A stretch of DNA of 64,000 bases from a bacterium (GTDB lineage Bacteria; Spirochaetota; Leptospiria; Leptospirales; Leptonemataceae). The stretch's first letter is position 1. Each line of letters opens with the position of its first letter. Positions 52,007-60,761 of this stretch are shown in pieces. The stretch lies in contig JANSYA010000007.1 of assembly GCA_024742665.1 (NCBI GenBank), positions 186,001-250,000 on the forward strand. Reading direction: 5' to 3'. A program made the position numbers and the translations under genes. The notes beneath the pieces are model-generated. The model was given only the letters and a program-made list of their open reading frames with translations, searched no databases and had not been told where the DNA came from.

Positions 52007-54712
52007 ATGAAACAGCAGCGATTCAGAACCAGTTTCTTCTTAATAATAGCAATCCTCGCCGGTATTCAAACCGTCGAAACGCGTCCTCTGGGGGCCGTGG
52101 CCGAGCCGCGGGTTTCTCTCGGGGATCGAGAGATTTCTCTCAGCCGGGACAGGGTGGCCTCCGAGTGGCCGCGCCTGAGTCTGGCGGACAAGCGCCTGCT
52201 CGCTCCCTATTTGATCGAGCACGGGGCGGCTCCGGCCGGCGCCGGCCGCCGGGCGGAGTTCCAGGGCCTCCTGGATTCAGAGCAGGACGCCTTTCTGGCG
52301 ACTGCCTCGCGGATTGCCACGGTGTATTTTGCGACCGGAGACGCGGCGACCCGCATCAAAGGTCTACAGCGCGTGCAAAAGATGAGCGCTACGGGACGTA
52401 ATCTGGGCGCTTTCTTTGTCGCCGTCGAGAACGCTCGCATGGGGCGCAAAGTGCCGGCCGCCCGTTTTCAGAGCATTTGCCGTTATCCCTCCCAGCGTCG
52501 CCTGTGCCAGCTGGTGAAACTCGGTTCGGTCGTAGAATCGGCGCGGGCCTGGAAGTCTTTTGCTTCCAAACGGCTGTACGAAATTATGGGCCCGGGGCGG
52601 CCTTTCCTGGGACGCAATCCCTGGCGCCCGCCTTTTTATTCCGCGGTCGCCGGCCGCATTCCCGAAGCTCTATTTTCGGTGGGCATGCCTTTAGAGGCGG
52701 CCATTCTCGCGGAGCGCATGACCGGCTCTCTGCCGAATCCCGAAAAGCGGGATCGAGCCATTCGCGCCCGCATCCCGTACTATCTGGCCGCGGCCGCCGA
52801 CTTTGATTCGGCGGTGCGCTTTTCCGATAAACTCTCGGGCGACGGCGTGCTGCGCAACGCGCGACTGGACTGGCTGATTCTGGCCGGCCGCTATCGCGAA
52901 GCTCTGAACTATATCACCAAAGCCGGGCCGGCGAGTCTCGCCAACCGCAACTATGCCGGAGACCAGGACTACTGGTCGGGTTTTTCGACGAGTCGCGAAG
53001 AGCTGCAGCTGCGCAGCGCGATGCTATTGTATCTGGCGGGGGACGTAAAAAAATCGGCCGAAGCGCTGGAACGCCTGACCGGCATTCGCGGTCGGACTTC
53101 GACGAACGAACCCGCGGGCCAGTACGCCCGCCTGCGTCTCGCGCAAATTCTCTTGCGAGAAAATCCGGCCCTCGCTCACAAGCTGGCGGAAGACGTTACC
53201 TATATCGCCCAGGCGAACGAATGGCACGTGCTGGAGTATCGCGCGACGGTCATCGACGGCTGGGCTTATATTTATATGAACAAACCCTACCGGGGTGTCA
53301 TCAATTTTATCAAAGCCCGCGGGATCTTACCCGCTCATTTGAAACAGCATGGCGCGGAGTACTCGCGACTGCTCGGACTGCTGACCGCTCGCAATCGAAT
53401 GAACGCCCGGGGCAACTACAGCGAGTTGATCAAGGCGATCAATAAGCTGCTCCAGCGTCGGCCGTACAACGAAGCGGTCTTCGCGATTCGCGAATGGGCT
53501 CCGCGCGAAGCGGGTCCCGACGCCTTTTTACTCGAAGCGGTGCGCAACTATAACCTGCGCGGGCGTCGCTGGGACGCTTTGAATCTTTTGATTGAATATT
53601 CGTACACGGATCAGTATTTCTTTCGCGCCGGCGAAAACCCCGGCGGCTCTCGTGGATTTTTAACCAGCGCCCTGTGGAGCCAGGAGCTGCAGGAGTTCGC
53701 GTACTTCGGCCGCAGCCCCATGCGCGGACTGGCCTTGACGCCTGCCGCCGCGAAGACCGCGCGAGATCTTTTGCCGAAAACCGGCGAACGCAACCTGAGC
53801 CCGCGCTCCCTGAATAAAAAGCAGTACTACGTCTTCAGCTTCGCGGTAAAAGGCGGGCGCTATGTCTATATGATCCATCCCGGCAAACGGAGTCCGGGCG
53901 TGGACTACGTATTCTTGAAGACTCACGTCGAACACAATTTGAAGCGCGCCTGCACGTACGCGAAGGCCGCTCAGAATCGCGCCGGCTGCGCCGCCTTCGC
54001 GAACGAATTCGAATCGCTGCGTAAAAAGGCGGCCGGCAACGCTTCGCGCAGCACGCTCTATGTGCACTATAACCCGGAATTCGATCCGGATTATAAGAGC
54101 CTGATCTTTGCCAGCCGGCCGCCCGCCGAGACGATGCACTTTTATCACCCCCGCGTCTTGCCGAAGAAGGGCACCCGGGTCGCCGGTAGCATCGAAGAAT
54201 CCCGGGTGTACCGCTCCGACGCCTGCAGTTCGGCTCTGAATTATTCCGGGGCGCTTTCGGTTTCGGATCTTGATGCGCGCTTCAGCGAAGGGCGATCGAT
54301 GGGCGGCGTCTGGCTGTGGCCCCGGGGTCTGGATGCGCGCATTACGAAAAGCGGCAACGTGCGGCCGGTGTACTTACGCAAATTCGTTTGCGGTCAGAGC
54401 CGTCTGCGTCTGTGGGATATGGATCGCTTCGGTCGGCCGGAGAGCGGCAAGGCCGGCAGTCCGGATCTGATCGTGTATCGTCGTCGGGCCGGCGACGCGG
54501 GTCTGGATCGGGCCTTCGCGCGTTATTTCGCCGATCGCGGTTCGGCCCTGCTGGAATTCCAGGCTTCCCCGAAGGGAGAGGCCGGCACCACGAAGGTGCT
54601 GGAAGGCATCGGCAAGCGCGGCGGCAGCAACGTTATTCCGCTCTTTCGCCAGAGCAATCGCCAGGCCGGTCCGGGCGTTCTGCGCCTGATTTTGCCCGGG
54701 ATTCCGGGCTGA
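52007..54712 (+). CDS. Large exported helical-repeat protein of unknown function
   Basis: 901 residues. The first 25 residues look like a signal peptide (FRTSFFLIIAILAGIQTVET), with cleavage site unclear. Residues about 80-560 are rich in paired helices like TPR repeats (RLDWLILAGRYREALNYI, LRSAMLLYLAGDVKKSAEALERL). The last 300 residues are mixed alpha/beta and loosely resemble the caspase-like CHAT fold, but without a clear His-Cys pair. I do not recognise it. It lies divergent from the amidase operon and 73 bases before the signal peptidase gene. Confidence 0.6.
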   Translation: MKQQRFRTSFFLIIAILAGIQTVETRPLGAVAEPRVSLGDREISLSRDRVASEWPRLSLADKRLLAPYLIEHGAAPAGAGRRAEFQGLLDSEQDAFLATASRIATVYFATGDAATRIKGLQRVQKMSATGRNLGAFFVAVENARMGRKVPAARFQSICRYPSQRRLCQLVKLGSVVESARAWKSFASKRLYEIMGPGRPFLGRNPWRPPFYSAVAGRIPEALFSVGMPLEAAILAERMTGSLPNPEKRDRAIRARIPYYLAAAADFDSAVRFSDKLSGDGVLRNARLDWLILAGRYREALNYITKAGPASLANRNYAGDQDYWSGFSTSREELQLRSAMLLYLAGDVKKSAEALERLTGIRGRTSTNEPAGQYARLRLAQILLRENPALAHKLAEDVTYIAQANEWHVLEYRATVIDGWAYIYMNKPYRGVINFIKARGILPAHLKQHGAEYSRLLGLLTARNRMNARGNYSELIKAINKLLQRRPYNEAVFAIREWAPREAGPDAFLLEAVRNYNLRGRRWDALNLLIEYSYTDQYFFRAGENPGGSRGFLTSALWSQELQEFAYFGRSPMRGLALTPAAAKTARDLLPKTGERNLSPRSLNKKQYYVFSFAVKGGRYVYMIHPGKRSPGVDYVFLKTHVEHNLKRACTYAKAAQNRAGCAAFANEFESLRKKAAGNASRSTLYVHYNPEFDPDYKSLIFASRPPAETMHFYHPRVLPKKGTRVAGSIEESRVYRSDACSSALNYSGALSVSDLDARFSEGRSMGGVWLWPRGLDARITKSGNVRPVYLRKFVCGQSRLRLWDMDRFGRPESGKAGSPDLIVYRRRAGDAGLDRAFARYFADRGSALLEFQASPKGEAGTTKVLEGIGKRGGSNVIPLFRQSNRQAGPGVLRLILPGIPG

Positions 54713-54785
54713 TCCCCGATGGATTCGAGTATGATTCCGGGTTGCTCCTGGAACATGGGCCTGGTCTCTGGTTATTACATACGCC

Positions 54786-56024
54786 ATGTCGCACGATGAT
54801 AAATCCCCCGAAGACCCCGATCTGAATTCCGCCTCTGAGCGCGAATACAGGGAGGAGCGCGAAGATTCTCTGGCCTCGATGCTCTCGATCGGCTCCCTGG
54901 CTCTGCTGATTCTGGTCGTCTTCGCCTTCAAAGACTTCGTGCTTGACGCGAACAATATTCCCAGCGGCTCGATGATTCCGACCCTGAAGATCGGCGACTA
55001 TCTCTTCGTAAATAAAATGCGCTACTCTCTGCGCGTTCCCTTCGCCGGCACCGAAGTCTGGCACATTGACGATCCGGTCCGCGGCGACATCATCACCTTT
55101 ATTCCGCCGTACGAAAAAGACAAACATTTCGTGAAGCGCGTGATGGGCGCGCCAGGCGATCGCCTGCGCGTGCGTCCCGTGCGCGTTTGCGATCTGGCGG
55201 CGGATCTGGCTCGAAATTCGCAGCCGGCTCCGGAGGCCGCGGCTTCGATCGCCGCCGAAGAGCAGGCCCGGATCGCGAAAGAGGCGGCGACCGGCAAAAA
55301 GCAGCCGGACCCCTTAAAGGATCTGTGCGACGACCGCCCCGCGCGCTGGGAAGAACCGGTCGTGGCCGTTGTCGAATATCGCCCCGGCGATCGCGGTCCC
55401 TGGCTGAACTACGGCCCACGGCCTCTCTCGCGGGCGGAGTCTCGAAGCATTCTAACAGATTCGGACAACGTGGGAGTGCTCCAGCCGGAGCAGTGGCCCG
55501 CGGACGGCTACGAGCGCACTCTGCCGATCGTGCTGCGGGAAACGGTCGGCGGTCATGATCATCTGATCGTCGAGAAGTACATGCCGGGGGAAGGCAGCCG
55601 CGCCGAGCTCTGTCCCGATATTGAAACCGCCGGCTGCTTGATTCCGGAAGACAGCTATCTGGTGATGGGAGACAACCGCGACGATTCCAAAGACTCGCGT
55701 ATGATCGGCTACATCGAACGCGAAAATATTCTGGGTAAAGCTCTGGTCATTTATTTCAGCATCAACTGGTACGACGAAATTTGCCAGCACTACCGCGATC
55801 GCTTTCACAGCGGCGGAGACGTCGACAGCTCAATCGGTTTTAATATTGATGACTTCCCGCCGGAAGATCAGTACGCCGGCTGCGCCCCCGGAGATACCCA
55901 GAGCTTTCGCCGCAGCGATGAAAGTATGGCCGGTTATTTAGGCCGCTATATCTGGCACACTGTGAGTCATCGCATTCCGCGCATGGACGTGCGCTGGGAC
56001 CGACCGGCTACGATCTTAAAGTAG
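54786..56024 (+). CDS. lepB: Signal peptidase I with large insert
   Basis: 412 residues. After an acidic N-terminus and one membrane helix (about 33-49) come the catalytic Ser62 in NIPSGSMIPTL and Lys117 in HFVKRVMG, then the conserved MGDNRDDSKDSR near 297. The 180 residues between Lys117 and that motif are far more than usual and carry low-complexity Ala/Glu and Cys-containing segments. A C-terminal tail of about 90 residues is also extra. It removes signal peptides at the outer face of the inner membrane. A paralogue lies at 56904 in the ATP synthase operon. Confidence 0.92.
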   Translation: MSHDDKSPEDPDLNSASEREYREEREDSLASMLSIGSLALLILVVFAFKDFVLDANNIPSGSMIPTLKIGDYLFVNKMRYSLRVPFAGTEVWHIDDPVRGDIITFIPPYEKDKHFVKRVMGAPGDRLRVRPVRVCDLAADLARNSQPAPEAAASIAAEEQARIAKEAATGKKQPDPLKDLCDDRPARWEEPVVAVVEYRPGDRGPWLNYGPRPLSRAESRSILTDSDNVGVLQPEQWPADGYERTLPIVLRETVGGHDHLIVEKYMPGEGSRAELCPDIETAGCLIPEDSYLVMGDNRDDSKDSRMIGYIERENILGKALVIYFSINWYDEICQHYRDRFHSGGDVDSSIGFNIDDFPPEDQYAGCAPGDTQSFRRSDESMAGYLGRYIWHTVSHRIPRMDVRWDRPATILK

Positions 56025-56037
56025 GCGCGTCCGAATA

Positions 56038-56253
56038 TCAGAACGAGTAGTGACCGGGTTTGGTCAGAGGATAGACTTTGTCTTCCCGGCTTTGAAATTC
56101 GGGGTGACGGGGCGAACGGTCCGGGTTTTGGATGATCTTCTGAAGCGAAGCGATCGCCCCGCTTCTGGTGCGTGACAGGGAGCCCGCCTGTACGCCTTCG
56201 CAGTGGGCGGCCCAGTGGCCGTCTTCAACGGCAATCAATTCCACGACGTGCAT
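56038..56253 (-). CDS. Small HicB-like protein
   Basis: 71 residues from ATG 56253 (the frame is open to 56286, which would overlap atpZ). The N-terminal half HVVELIAVEDGHWAAHCEGVQAGSLSRTRSGAIASLQKII follows the strand-strand-strand-helix pattern of HicB antitoxin-type domains. No HicA toxin gene adjoins it, and no DNA-binding part is seen. It lies on the opposite strand between two signal-peptidase/ATP-synthase genes. A real but unknown small gene is likely; the family call is weak. Confidence 0.45.
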   Translation of the reverse strand: MHVVELIAVEDGHWAAHCEGVQAGSLSRTRSGAIASLQKIIQNPDRSPRHPEFQSREDKVYPLTKPGHYSF

Positions 56254-56270
56254 AATTAAATTTCGGTCGT

Positions 56271-56804
56271 ATGAGCACTCCGCCATCTGAAAAAAAAATC
56301 GCGCCCGATTCAGGGGATCCGTCCGCAGCCGCGAGCGGTCCGAATCGCGCTGGAGGTTCGGAGCCGCGCGTCCAGGGGACGCTGGCCTATCTCAGTCTGG
56401 GTTTTGAATTTCTGGGAGCCTTTCTGATGTTCGCGGGGGGTGGTTACGCCTTCGACTATGTGCTGAGCGAATCCGGTCGACCGGGCTTTGGTTTTATTCT
56501 CGGATTGTTTCTCGGCTTTGGCGGCGGGATCTGGCACCTGGTTCGCCGCTCGAACGAACTCCAGGAACTGGAAGAAAAGTACGCTCGCGAGCGCGAAGCT
56601 GTGGCGGAGTCCAGCGCGATTTCGGCGTCGAGCTCCTCCGAAGACATTCAGGAGCGTTTGCGTCGGGTACAAAGCGGAGTCGACGCGACCCATCGCAAAT
56701 TGGGCGCGGCCCTCGATGGAATCCCGGACCGTGCTCCCCGGGCGAAGCCGCAGTCTGATCCGGCAAAGTCGGTGCAGGATCCCGGCGGACCGGCCGCGGA
56801 CTGA
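56271..56804 (+). CDS. atpZ: AtpZ-like ATP synthase accessory protein
   Basis: 177 residues. Two adjacent hydrophobic helices (about 42-62 and 72-92) with LGFEFLGAFLMFAGGGYAFDYV and FGFILGLFLGFGGGIWHLVRR match the AtpZ/AtpI two-helix family encoded at the head of F-type ATP synthase operons. Characterised AtpZ-AtpI pairs help c-ring assembly or ion transport. The N-terminal 35 and C-terminal 80 residues are polar and low-complexity; the tail includes a short coiled coil. It precedes a signal peptidase paralogue and atpI. Confidence 0.7.
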   Translation: MSTPPSEKKIAPDSGDPSAAASGPNRAGGSEPRVQGTLAYLSLGFEFLGAFLMFAGGGYAFDYVLSESGRPGFGFILGLFLGFGGGIWHLVRRSNELQELEEKYAREREAVAESSAISASSSSEDIQERLRRVQSGVDATHRKLGAALDGIPDRAPRAKPQSDPAKSVQDPGGPAAD

Positions 56805-56903
56805 GTTCGATTTTCGAAGTCTGGCGTCGACTCACTTCGACGCGATCTTCTCGAAGAGGCGTTTTCAGATTGCCTTTCAGACTTCCGGGCACGAAGTACG
56901 CGT

Positions 56904-57989
56904 ATGGCTCAGGCAATCAATTTCGTGGCGGTGCTCGCCGTGCTGGTTTTTGTCACCGCGTTTCAGGAGTCCTGCCTGCAGGCGAACAAGATTCCCGCGG
57001 CGTCGATGATCCCCACCCTGAAGGTCGGCGACTATATCTTCGTCGGCAAGGCGAGCCTTTCGCTGCGCGCTCCCTTTAGCGGCACAGAGCTCTGGCGTCT
57101 GCGCGATCCGCAGCGTGGTGAGGTCGTGACCTTTCATCCGCCCGACGAAGATCGCGTCATGTACGTAAAGCGCGTCGTCGGCTTGCCCGGCGATCGGATT
57201 CGTCTGCGGTCTGTGCCCCTGTGTGATCTGGCCGCGGACCTTGCGGCAAATTCGCAGCCGGCTCCGGCAGCGCAGCTGCGCCTGACTCGGGACGGGCACA
57301 CAGCGGGCGAGGCTGTGGAATTGCCCGGGCTTTGTGGATCTGCCGCGCGGATTGCGCCCTATGACGCGCCCACTGTTGCGGTCCTTGAGTACCGTGATCA
57401 GGATCAGGGTCCCTGGCTGAATTTCGGTCCGCGGCCGCTTTCGCTTGCGGCGGCGCGCGAACTCCTGAGCGATGCCGGCAGCGTCGGTGCGCTGCAGCCG
57501 GAGCAACGGCCGAATGTCGGCGGATACGACTTGCCCACGCCGATTCTTGTGCAAGAAACGGCGGGCCAACGCGACTACGTTACGGTGGAAAAGTCTCGGG
57601 ATAGCAGCGACTTTGCGTTGTGTCCGACGATGCAAACCAGCGGCTGCGTCTTGCCGGAGACGGGGTACTATCTGCTTGGCGACAATCGGGACGACTCGAA
57701 GGATTCGCGATATCTGGGCGTCATCGATCGATCGCGTATGATTGGCGTGCCGCTGCGGATTTATATGAGCCTCGCCGCCTACGACGAAATCTGTGAAGAG
57801 TTCGCCAGAATGAGTGAAAACATGGAGGGATCGGCAGATGGCGAAGAGGGCGGAGGCGCCGCGGCCGCCTTTGATCTGCCAGGCTTTCCGCCCGCAGATC
57901 AGCAGGCGTACTGCGTGGACGACCAGGGTTCGAGCTCCCGCTTCAGACGCATGCACGTGCGCTGGGAACGCCTGTGGCAGGGATTCTAG
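56904..57989 (+). CDS. lepB2: Second signal peptidase I, inside the ATP synthase operon
   Basis: 361 residues. It begins almost at once with a membrane helix (4-20), then Ser34 in KIPAASMIPTLKVGDY, Lys89 in MYVKRVVGLPGD and LGDNRDDSKDSR. It shares the unusual insert with the gene at 54786: CDLAADLAxNSQPAP, GPWLNxGPRPLS and LQPEQ occur in both, so the two are paralogues from a duplication. All catalytic residues are kept. It lies between atpZ and atpI on the same strand, about 100 bases after one and 20 before the other, so it is probably transcribed with the ATP synthase genes. Confidence 0.9.
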   Translation: MAQAINFVAVLAVLVFVTAFQESCLQANKIPAASMIPTLKVGDYIFVGKASLSLRAPFSGTELWRLRDPQRGEVVTFHPPDEDRVMYVKRVVGLPGDRIRLRSVPLCDLAADLAANSQPAPAAQLRLTRDGHTAGEAVELPGLCGSAARIAPYDAPTVAVLEYRDQDQGPWLNFGPRPLSLAAARELLSDAGSVGALQPEQRPNVGGYDLPTPILVQETAGQRDYVTVEKSRDSSDFALCPTMQTSGCVLPETGYYLLGDNRDDSKDSRYLGVIDRSRMIGVPLRIYMSLAAYDEICEEFARMSENMEGSADGEEGGGAAAAFDLPGFPPADQQAYCVDDQGSSSRFRRMHVRWERLWQGF

Positions 57990-58009
57990 TCCGGGAATCG
58001 TGATACAAT

Positions 58010-58402
58010 ATGGGGTCTTCTTCTATTATAAGGCACATCGTCGCTTCGTTTGCGGTGCTCGGAATTGCGGTCGCGGCGGGTCTGTATTTCTTTCCACTGA
58101 ACGGAGCGCTTCCGCCCGGTCCCCGCTGTCTCTTTCACCTGGCGGGTTTCTTGAGTACCTTTCCATTGCACTGGCTGTGGACGCGTTTGCGTGACGCCGA
58201 TCCCGACTCCGCGGTGCTGGTCGCCCTCGGTGGCCCGACGCTGCGCTTTTTTGGATTTTTTTTAATGACCGGAATTGTGTTTGCGATCGATCGCGAGTTG
58301 ATCTGGCCGGCTGCAGTGCTCTATGTTCTTACGGTCGGAACCTTTTTATGTTTTCAGGTTGTCACGGTGGCGCGGCGCAATTACCCTGGCCTCGGCCCAT
58401 GA
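58010..58402 (+). CDS. atpI: ATP synthase subunit I-like protein
   Basis: 130 residues with about four hydrophobic helices: IIRHIVASFAVLGIAVAAGLYFF, an RCLFHLAGFLSTFPLHWLW region, FFGFFLMTGIVFAI and ALYVLTVGTFLCFQVVTVA. Family identity rests on size, topology and position just before atpB, since AtpI sequences are poorly conserved. Its TGA overlaps the ATG of atpB (ATGA). Confidence 0.65.
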   Translation: MGSSSIIRHIVASFAVLGIAVAAGLYFFPLNGALPPGPRCLFHLAGFLSTFPLHWLWTRLRDADPDSAVLVALGGPTLRFFGFFLMTGIVFAIDRELIWPAAVLYVLTVGTFLCFQVVTVARRNYPGLGP

Positions 58403-59586
58403 CCGGAAAGTTCGCCGCATTTTTTAACACCTTTATACCAAAGAGCAATACCCTTATGCGTTATATGTTCTCGGCCGTCGTTACTATGGCCTTCTTCTCA
58501 GCGCTGCTGACCTTCTCCGGCGGCACATCGAGCTCTAAGCTTGCCGCCGCACCCAATGCGGCAGGCGAATCTGGAGAGCACGGCGCCGTCGAATTCGACT
58601 TTCTCGGCATTTTGACTCACCACCTGATGGACACCGTCATTTTCGAATGGCAGATCGGGGGAACGAAGATTCGTCCGGGCGACGCCGGCTACGAAAATCC
58701 GAAGTTCGTGCGTCGCTATACTTTTACGGACGAGCAGGGTCTGTATCGCTACGAAGGCGGCGTGCCCATGCACATTACCCGTCGCGTTATGATGATGATG
58801 ATCGTCGCGACGATTCTGATGCTCGTAGTCGTTACCGCGGCTCGTAAGATCGCCGCGAATCCGCACCGCATCAGCGGCAAGCTGCCGAACGCCTTAGAGG
58901 CCGGTTTTCTGTGGGTGCGCAAGGATCTGGTGGAAGAGGGTATGCACGGTCATTCCCGCAGCTACGAACACCTGATTCTCAGTCTGTTTTTCTTTATCTT
59001 TCTGTGTAACCTGGCGGGTCTGTTTCCGCCCATCGGCGAAGGCATCGTTAAGACCTACGAAGCGATTACCCATACGCATCACGACAATCACAGCGTCGGC
59101 ACGACCGAACATCCGCTGATCGCGATCTGGCCGGGCGTAACCGCTACGGGAGATATCTCGGTGACTTTCGCACTGGCTCTGATTCCCACTCTGATGATGT
59201 GGGGCATTGGCTTCAAGTACCAGGGCTTTAAGTTCCTGTGGCACTCGGTTCCGAACGGCGTGCCCGTGGCCCTGTTTCCTATCATGTGGATCCTGGAGTT
59301 CGTGGTCAGCCCGATCGCCAAGGGTTTCGCACTGACCATTCGTCTGCTGGCCAATATGACCGGCGGGCACGTTATTATTCTGGCCCTTGTGGGTTTTATC
59401 TTTCAGGTGAAGCTGATGTGGTTCGGCGGTCCGGTTGGGATCGTGGGCGCCGCGGGCATTACCCTGGCGTCGCTCGGTGGAGCGATCGCCATCTATTTTC
59501 TGGAGATTCTGGTTTCGTTTTTACAGGCCTTTATCTTCGCCATGTTGACCGCGCTCTTCGTCGGCTCAGTGATGCACCGTCACTGA
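58399..59586 (+). CDS. atpB: ATP synthase F0 subunit a
   Basis: 395 residues from ATG 58399, coupled to atpI by a four-base overlap. The essential Arg is in ALTIRLLANMTGGH near residue 314, and the final helices (ILEFVVSPIAKGFA, LEILVSFLQAFIFAMLTALFVGSVMH) are canonical. It is about 120 residues longer than the Escherichia coli protein, with a signal-like first helix and an extracytoplasmic N-terminal domain (FLGILTHHLMDTVIFEW onward) as in spirochaete and Bacteroidetes-type subunits. Carries the half-channels next to the c-ring in the inner membrane. Confidence 0.94.
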   Translation: MTGKFAAFFNTFIPKSNTLMRYMFSAVVTMAFFSALLTFSGGTSSSKLAAAPNAAGESGEHGAVEFDFLGILTHHLMDTVIFEWQIGGTKIRPGDAGYENPKFVRRYTFTDEQGLYRYEGGVPMHITRRVMMMMIVATILMLVVVTAARKIAANPHRISGKLPNALEAGFLWVRKDLVEEGMHGHSRSYEHLILSLFFFIFLCNLAGLFPPIGEGIVKTYEAITHTHHDNHSVGTTEHPLIAIWPGVTATGDISVTFALALIPTLMMWGIGFKYQGFKFLWHSVPNGVPVALFPIMWILEFVVSPIAKGFALTIRLLANMTGGHVIILALVGFIFQVKLMWFGGPVGIVGAAGITLASLGGAIAIYFLEILVSFLQAFIFAMLTALFVGSVMHRH

Positions 59587-59686
59587 GAATGCAAACGAGC
59601 CGGTGGGCAGAATATTTATAAAGCGTTCTCATTTTTAATAAAATTTTGAATCACGTGCAGTGTTTTTTGAGAAACCGGAGGATTGA

Positions 59687-59971
59687 ATGATCTCTTTAGC
59701 AATCGTTGGTGTTGGACTGGGTGCTGGCCTGGTAATTATCGGAGCTGGTCTTGGTATCGGTCGAATCGGCGGTCAGGCAGTTGAAGGCATGAGCCGTCAG
59801 CCTGAAGCAGCTGGTCGGATCCAGACCGCCATGATTATCGGCGCGGCTCTGATCGAAGGTGCGGCTCTGTTCGCACTCGTTATCGTGCTGCTCAGCGGCC
59901 TGACCTTTAACGCAGAACTCATCGAGAAGTTCGCACCGCAGGCTCCCGCGCAGACTGAAGCCGGGAACTAA
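59687..59971 (+). CDS. atpE: ATP synthase F0 subunit c
   Basis: 94 residues forming the usual two-helix hairpin with polar loop SRQPEA. The ion carboxylate is Glu57 in ALIEGAALFALVI. The residue after it is Gly, and helix 1 lacks the Gln of sodium-type rings, so a proton is the more likely ion. A strong ribosome site (CCGGAGG at 59676-59682) follows an A+T-rich leader (about 59610-59665), features that fit the high synthesis needed for this multicopy subunit. Confidence 0.95.
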   Translation: MISLAIVGVGLGAGLVIIGAGLGIGRIGGQAVEGMSRQPEAAGRIQTAMIIGAALIEGAALFALVIVLLSGLTFNAELIEKFAPQAPAQTEAGN

Positions 59972-59973
59972 GA

Positions 59974-60001
59974 GCAATATTCGAAAAATAGAGAATATTG
60001 C
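59974..60001 (+). promoter_or_regulatory. Intercistronic stem-loop after atpE
   Basis: GCAATATTC and GAATATTGC form a perfect 9-bp stem with a 10-base loop, 3 bases after the atpE stop, with no T run. It would protect or partly end the atpE transcript and raise subunit c output relative to downstream genes. The remaining gap to 60189 holds no gene. Confidence 0.55.
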
Positions 60002-60189
60002 CGAAGATTTTCTCGGTTTCAAACGCGGAACATTCTGATCATCGATTTTCTGGTTTAATCGGACGGACTGACAGTCACGGGATAAACACCGGGCTGTTGG
60101 TCTGAACGGCGCCGCCGGGAGCTTTGATCGCATTCGCTTCGATGTTTGAGCTGCGAAAATTGTTTAATCAGTGAATAGAGGAATCGACC

Positions 60190-60717
60190 ATGTTGCTTGA
60201 GTTTCTGGCAGGAGAAGGCGGGATTGCAATTCTGGATGTGAATCCGGGACTCGTAATCTGGACCTTTATCATCTTTTTCATCGTAGTGTTTATTCTGCGC
60301 AAGTTTGCGTGGAATCCGATCGCGGAAGCCTTAGACGCCCGCGCTCAGAAAATTCACGACGATATCGATCGCGCGGAGACCCTGCGCAACGACGCGGAAG
60401 AGAAACTCCAGGAGTATCTCAAGAAGCTGGACGGTCTGCGAGCGGAAGGACAGGAAATTGTCGCCGAAGCTCGTAAAGACGCGGAAGAACTGAAAAACGA
60501 AATCATGGCCACCGCTCGTAAGGAGTCGGAGGATCTGAAAAACCGTGCTCTGCGGGAAGTGTCTCTGGCGCGCGACAGTGCGTTGGAAGATATTCACAAT
60601 CAGGTGACGGAATTGTCCATCACCGTGGCGGGTCAAATTCTCGAACGCAGCCTCAATGCGGGCGATCACGAGAAAATGATCAAAGAAACGATTTCGAAAA
60701 TCAAAAGCATGAACTGA
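60190..60717 (+). CDS. atpF: ATP synthase F0 subunit b
   Basis: 175 residues with one N-terminal membrane helix (NPGLVIWTFIIFFIVVFILRKFAWNPI) and a long charged coiled coil of about 120 residues, the usual peripheral stalk layout. GAGGAATCGACC precedes the ATG. No second b-type gene is present. Confidence 0.94.
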   Translation: MLLEFLAGEGGIAILDVNPGLVIWTFIIFFIVVFILRKFAWNPIAEALDARAQKIHDDIDRAETLRNDAEEKLQEYLKKLDGLRAEGQEIVAEARKDAEELKNEIMATARKESEDLKNRALREVSLARDSALEDIHNQVTELSITVAGQILERSLNAGDHEKMIKETISKIKSMN

Positions 60718-60761
60718 GCCGGTCGCTTTTTAGAAACCGGAAAGTTCAATAGGTACTACGA

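Noticed and set aside
59687..59971. Sodium-type c-ring
   Set aside because: The carboxylate Glu57 is followed by Gly and helix 1 lacks the Gln ligand, so a proton ring fits better.
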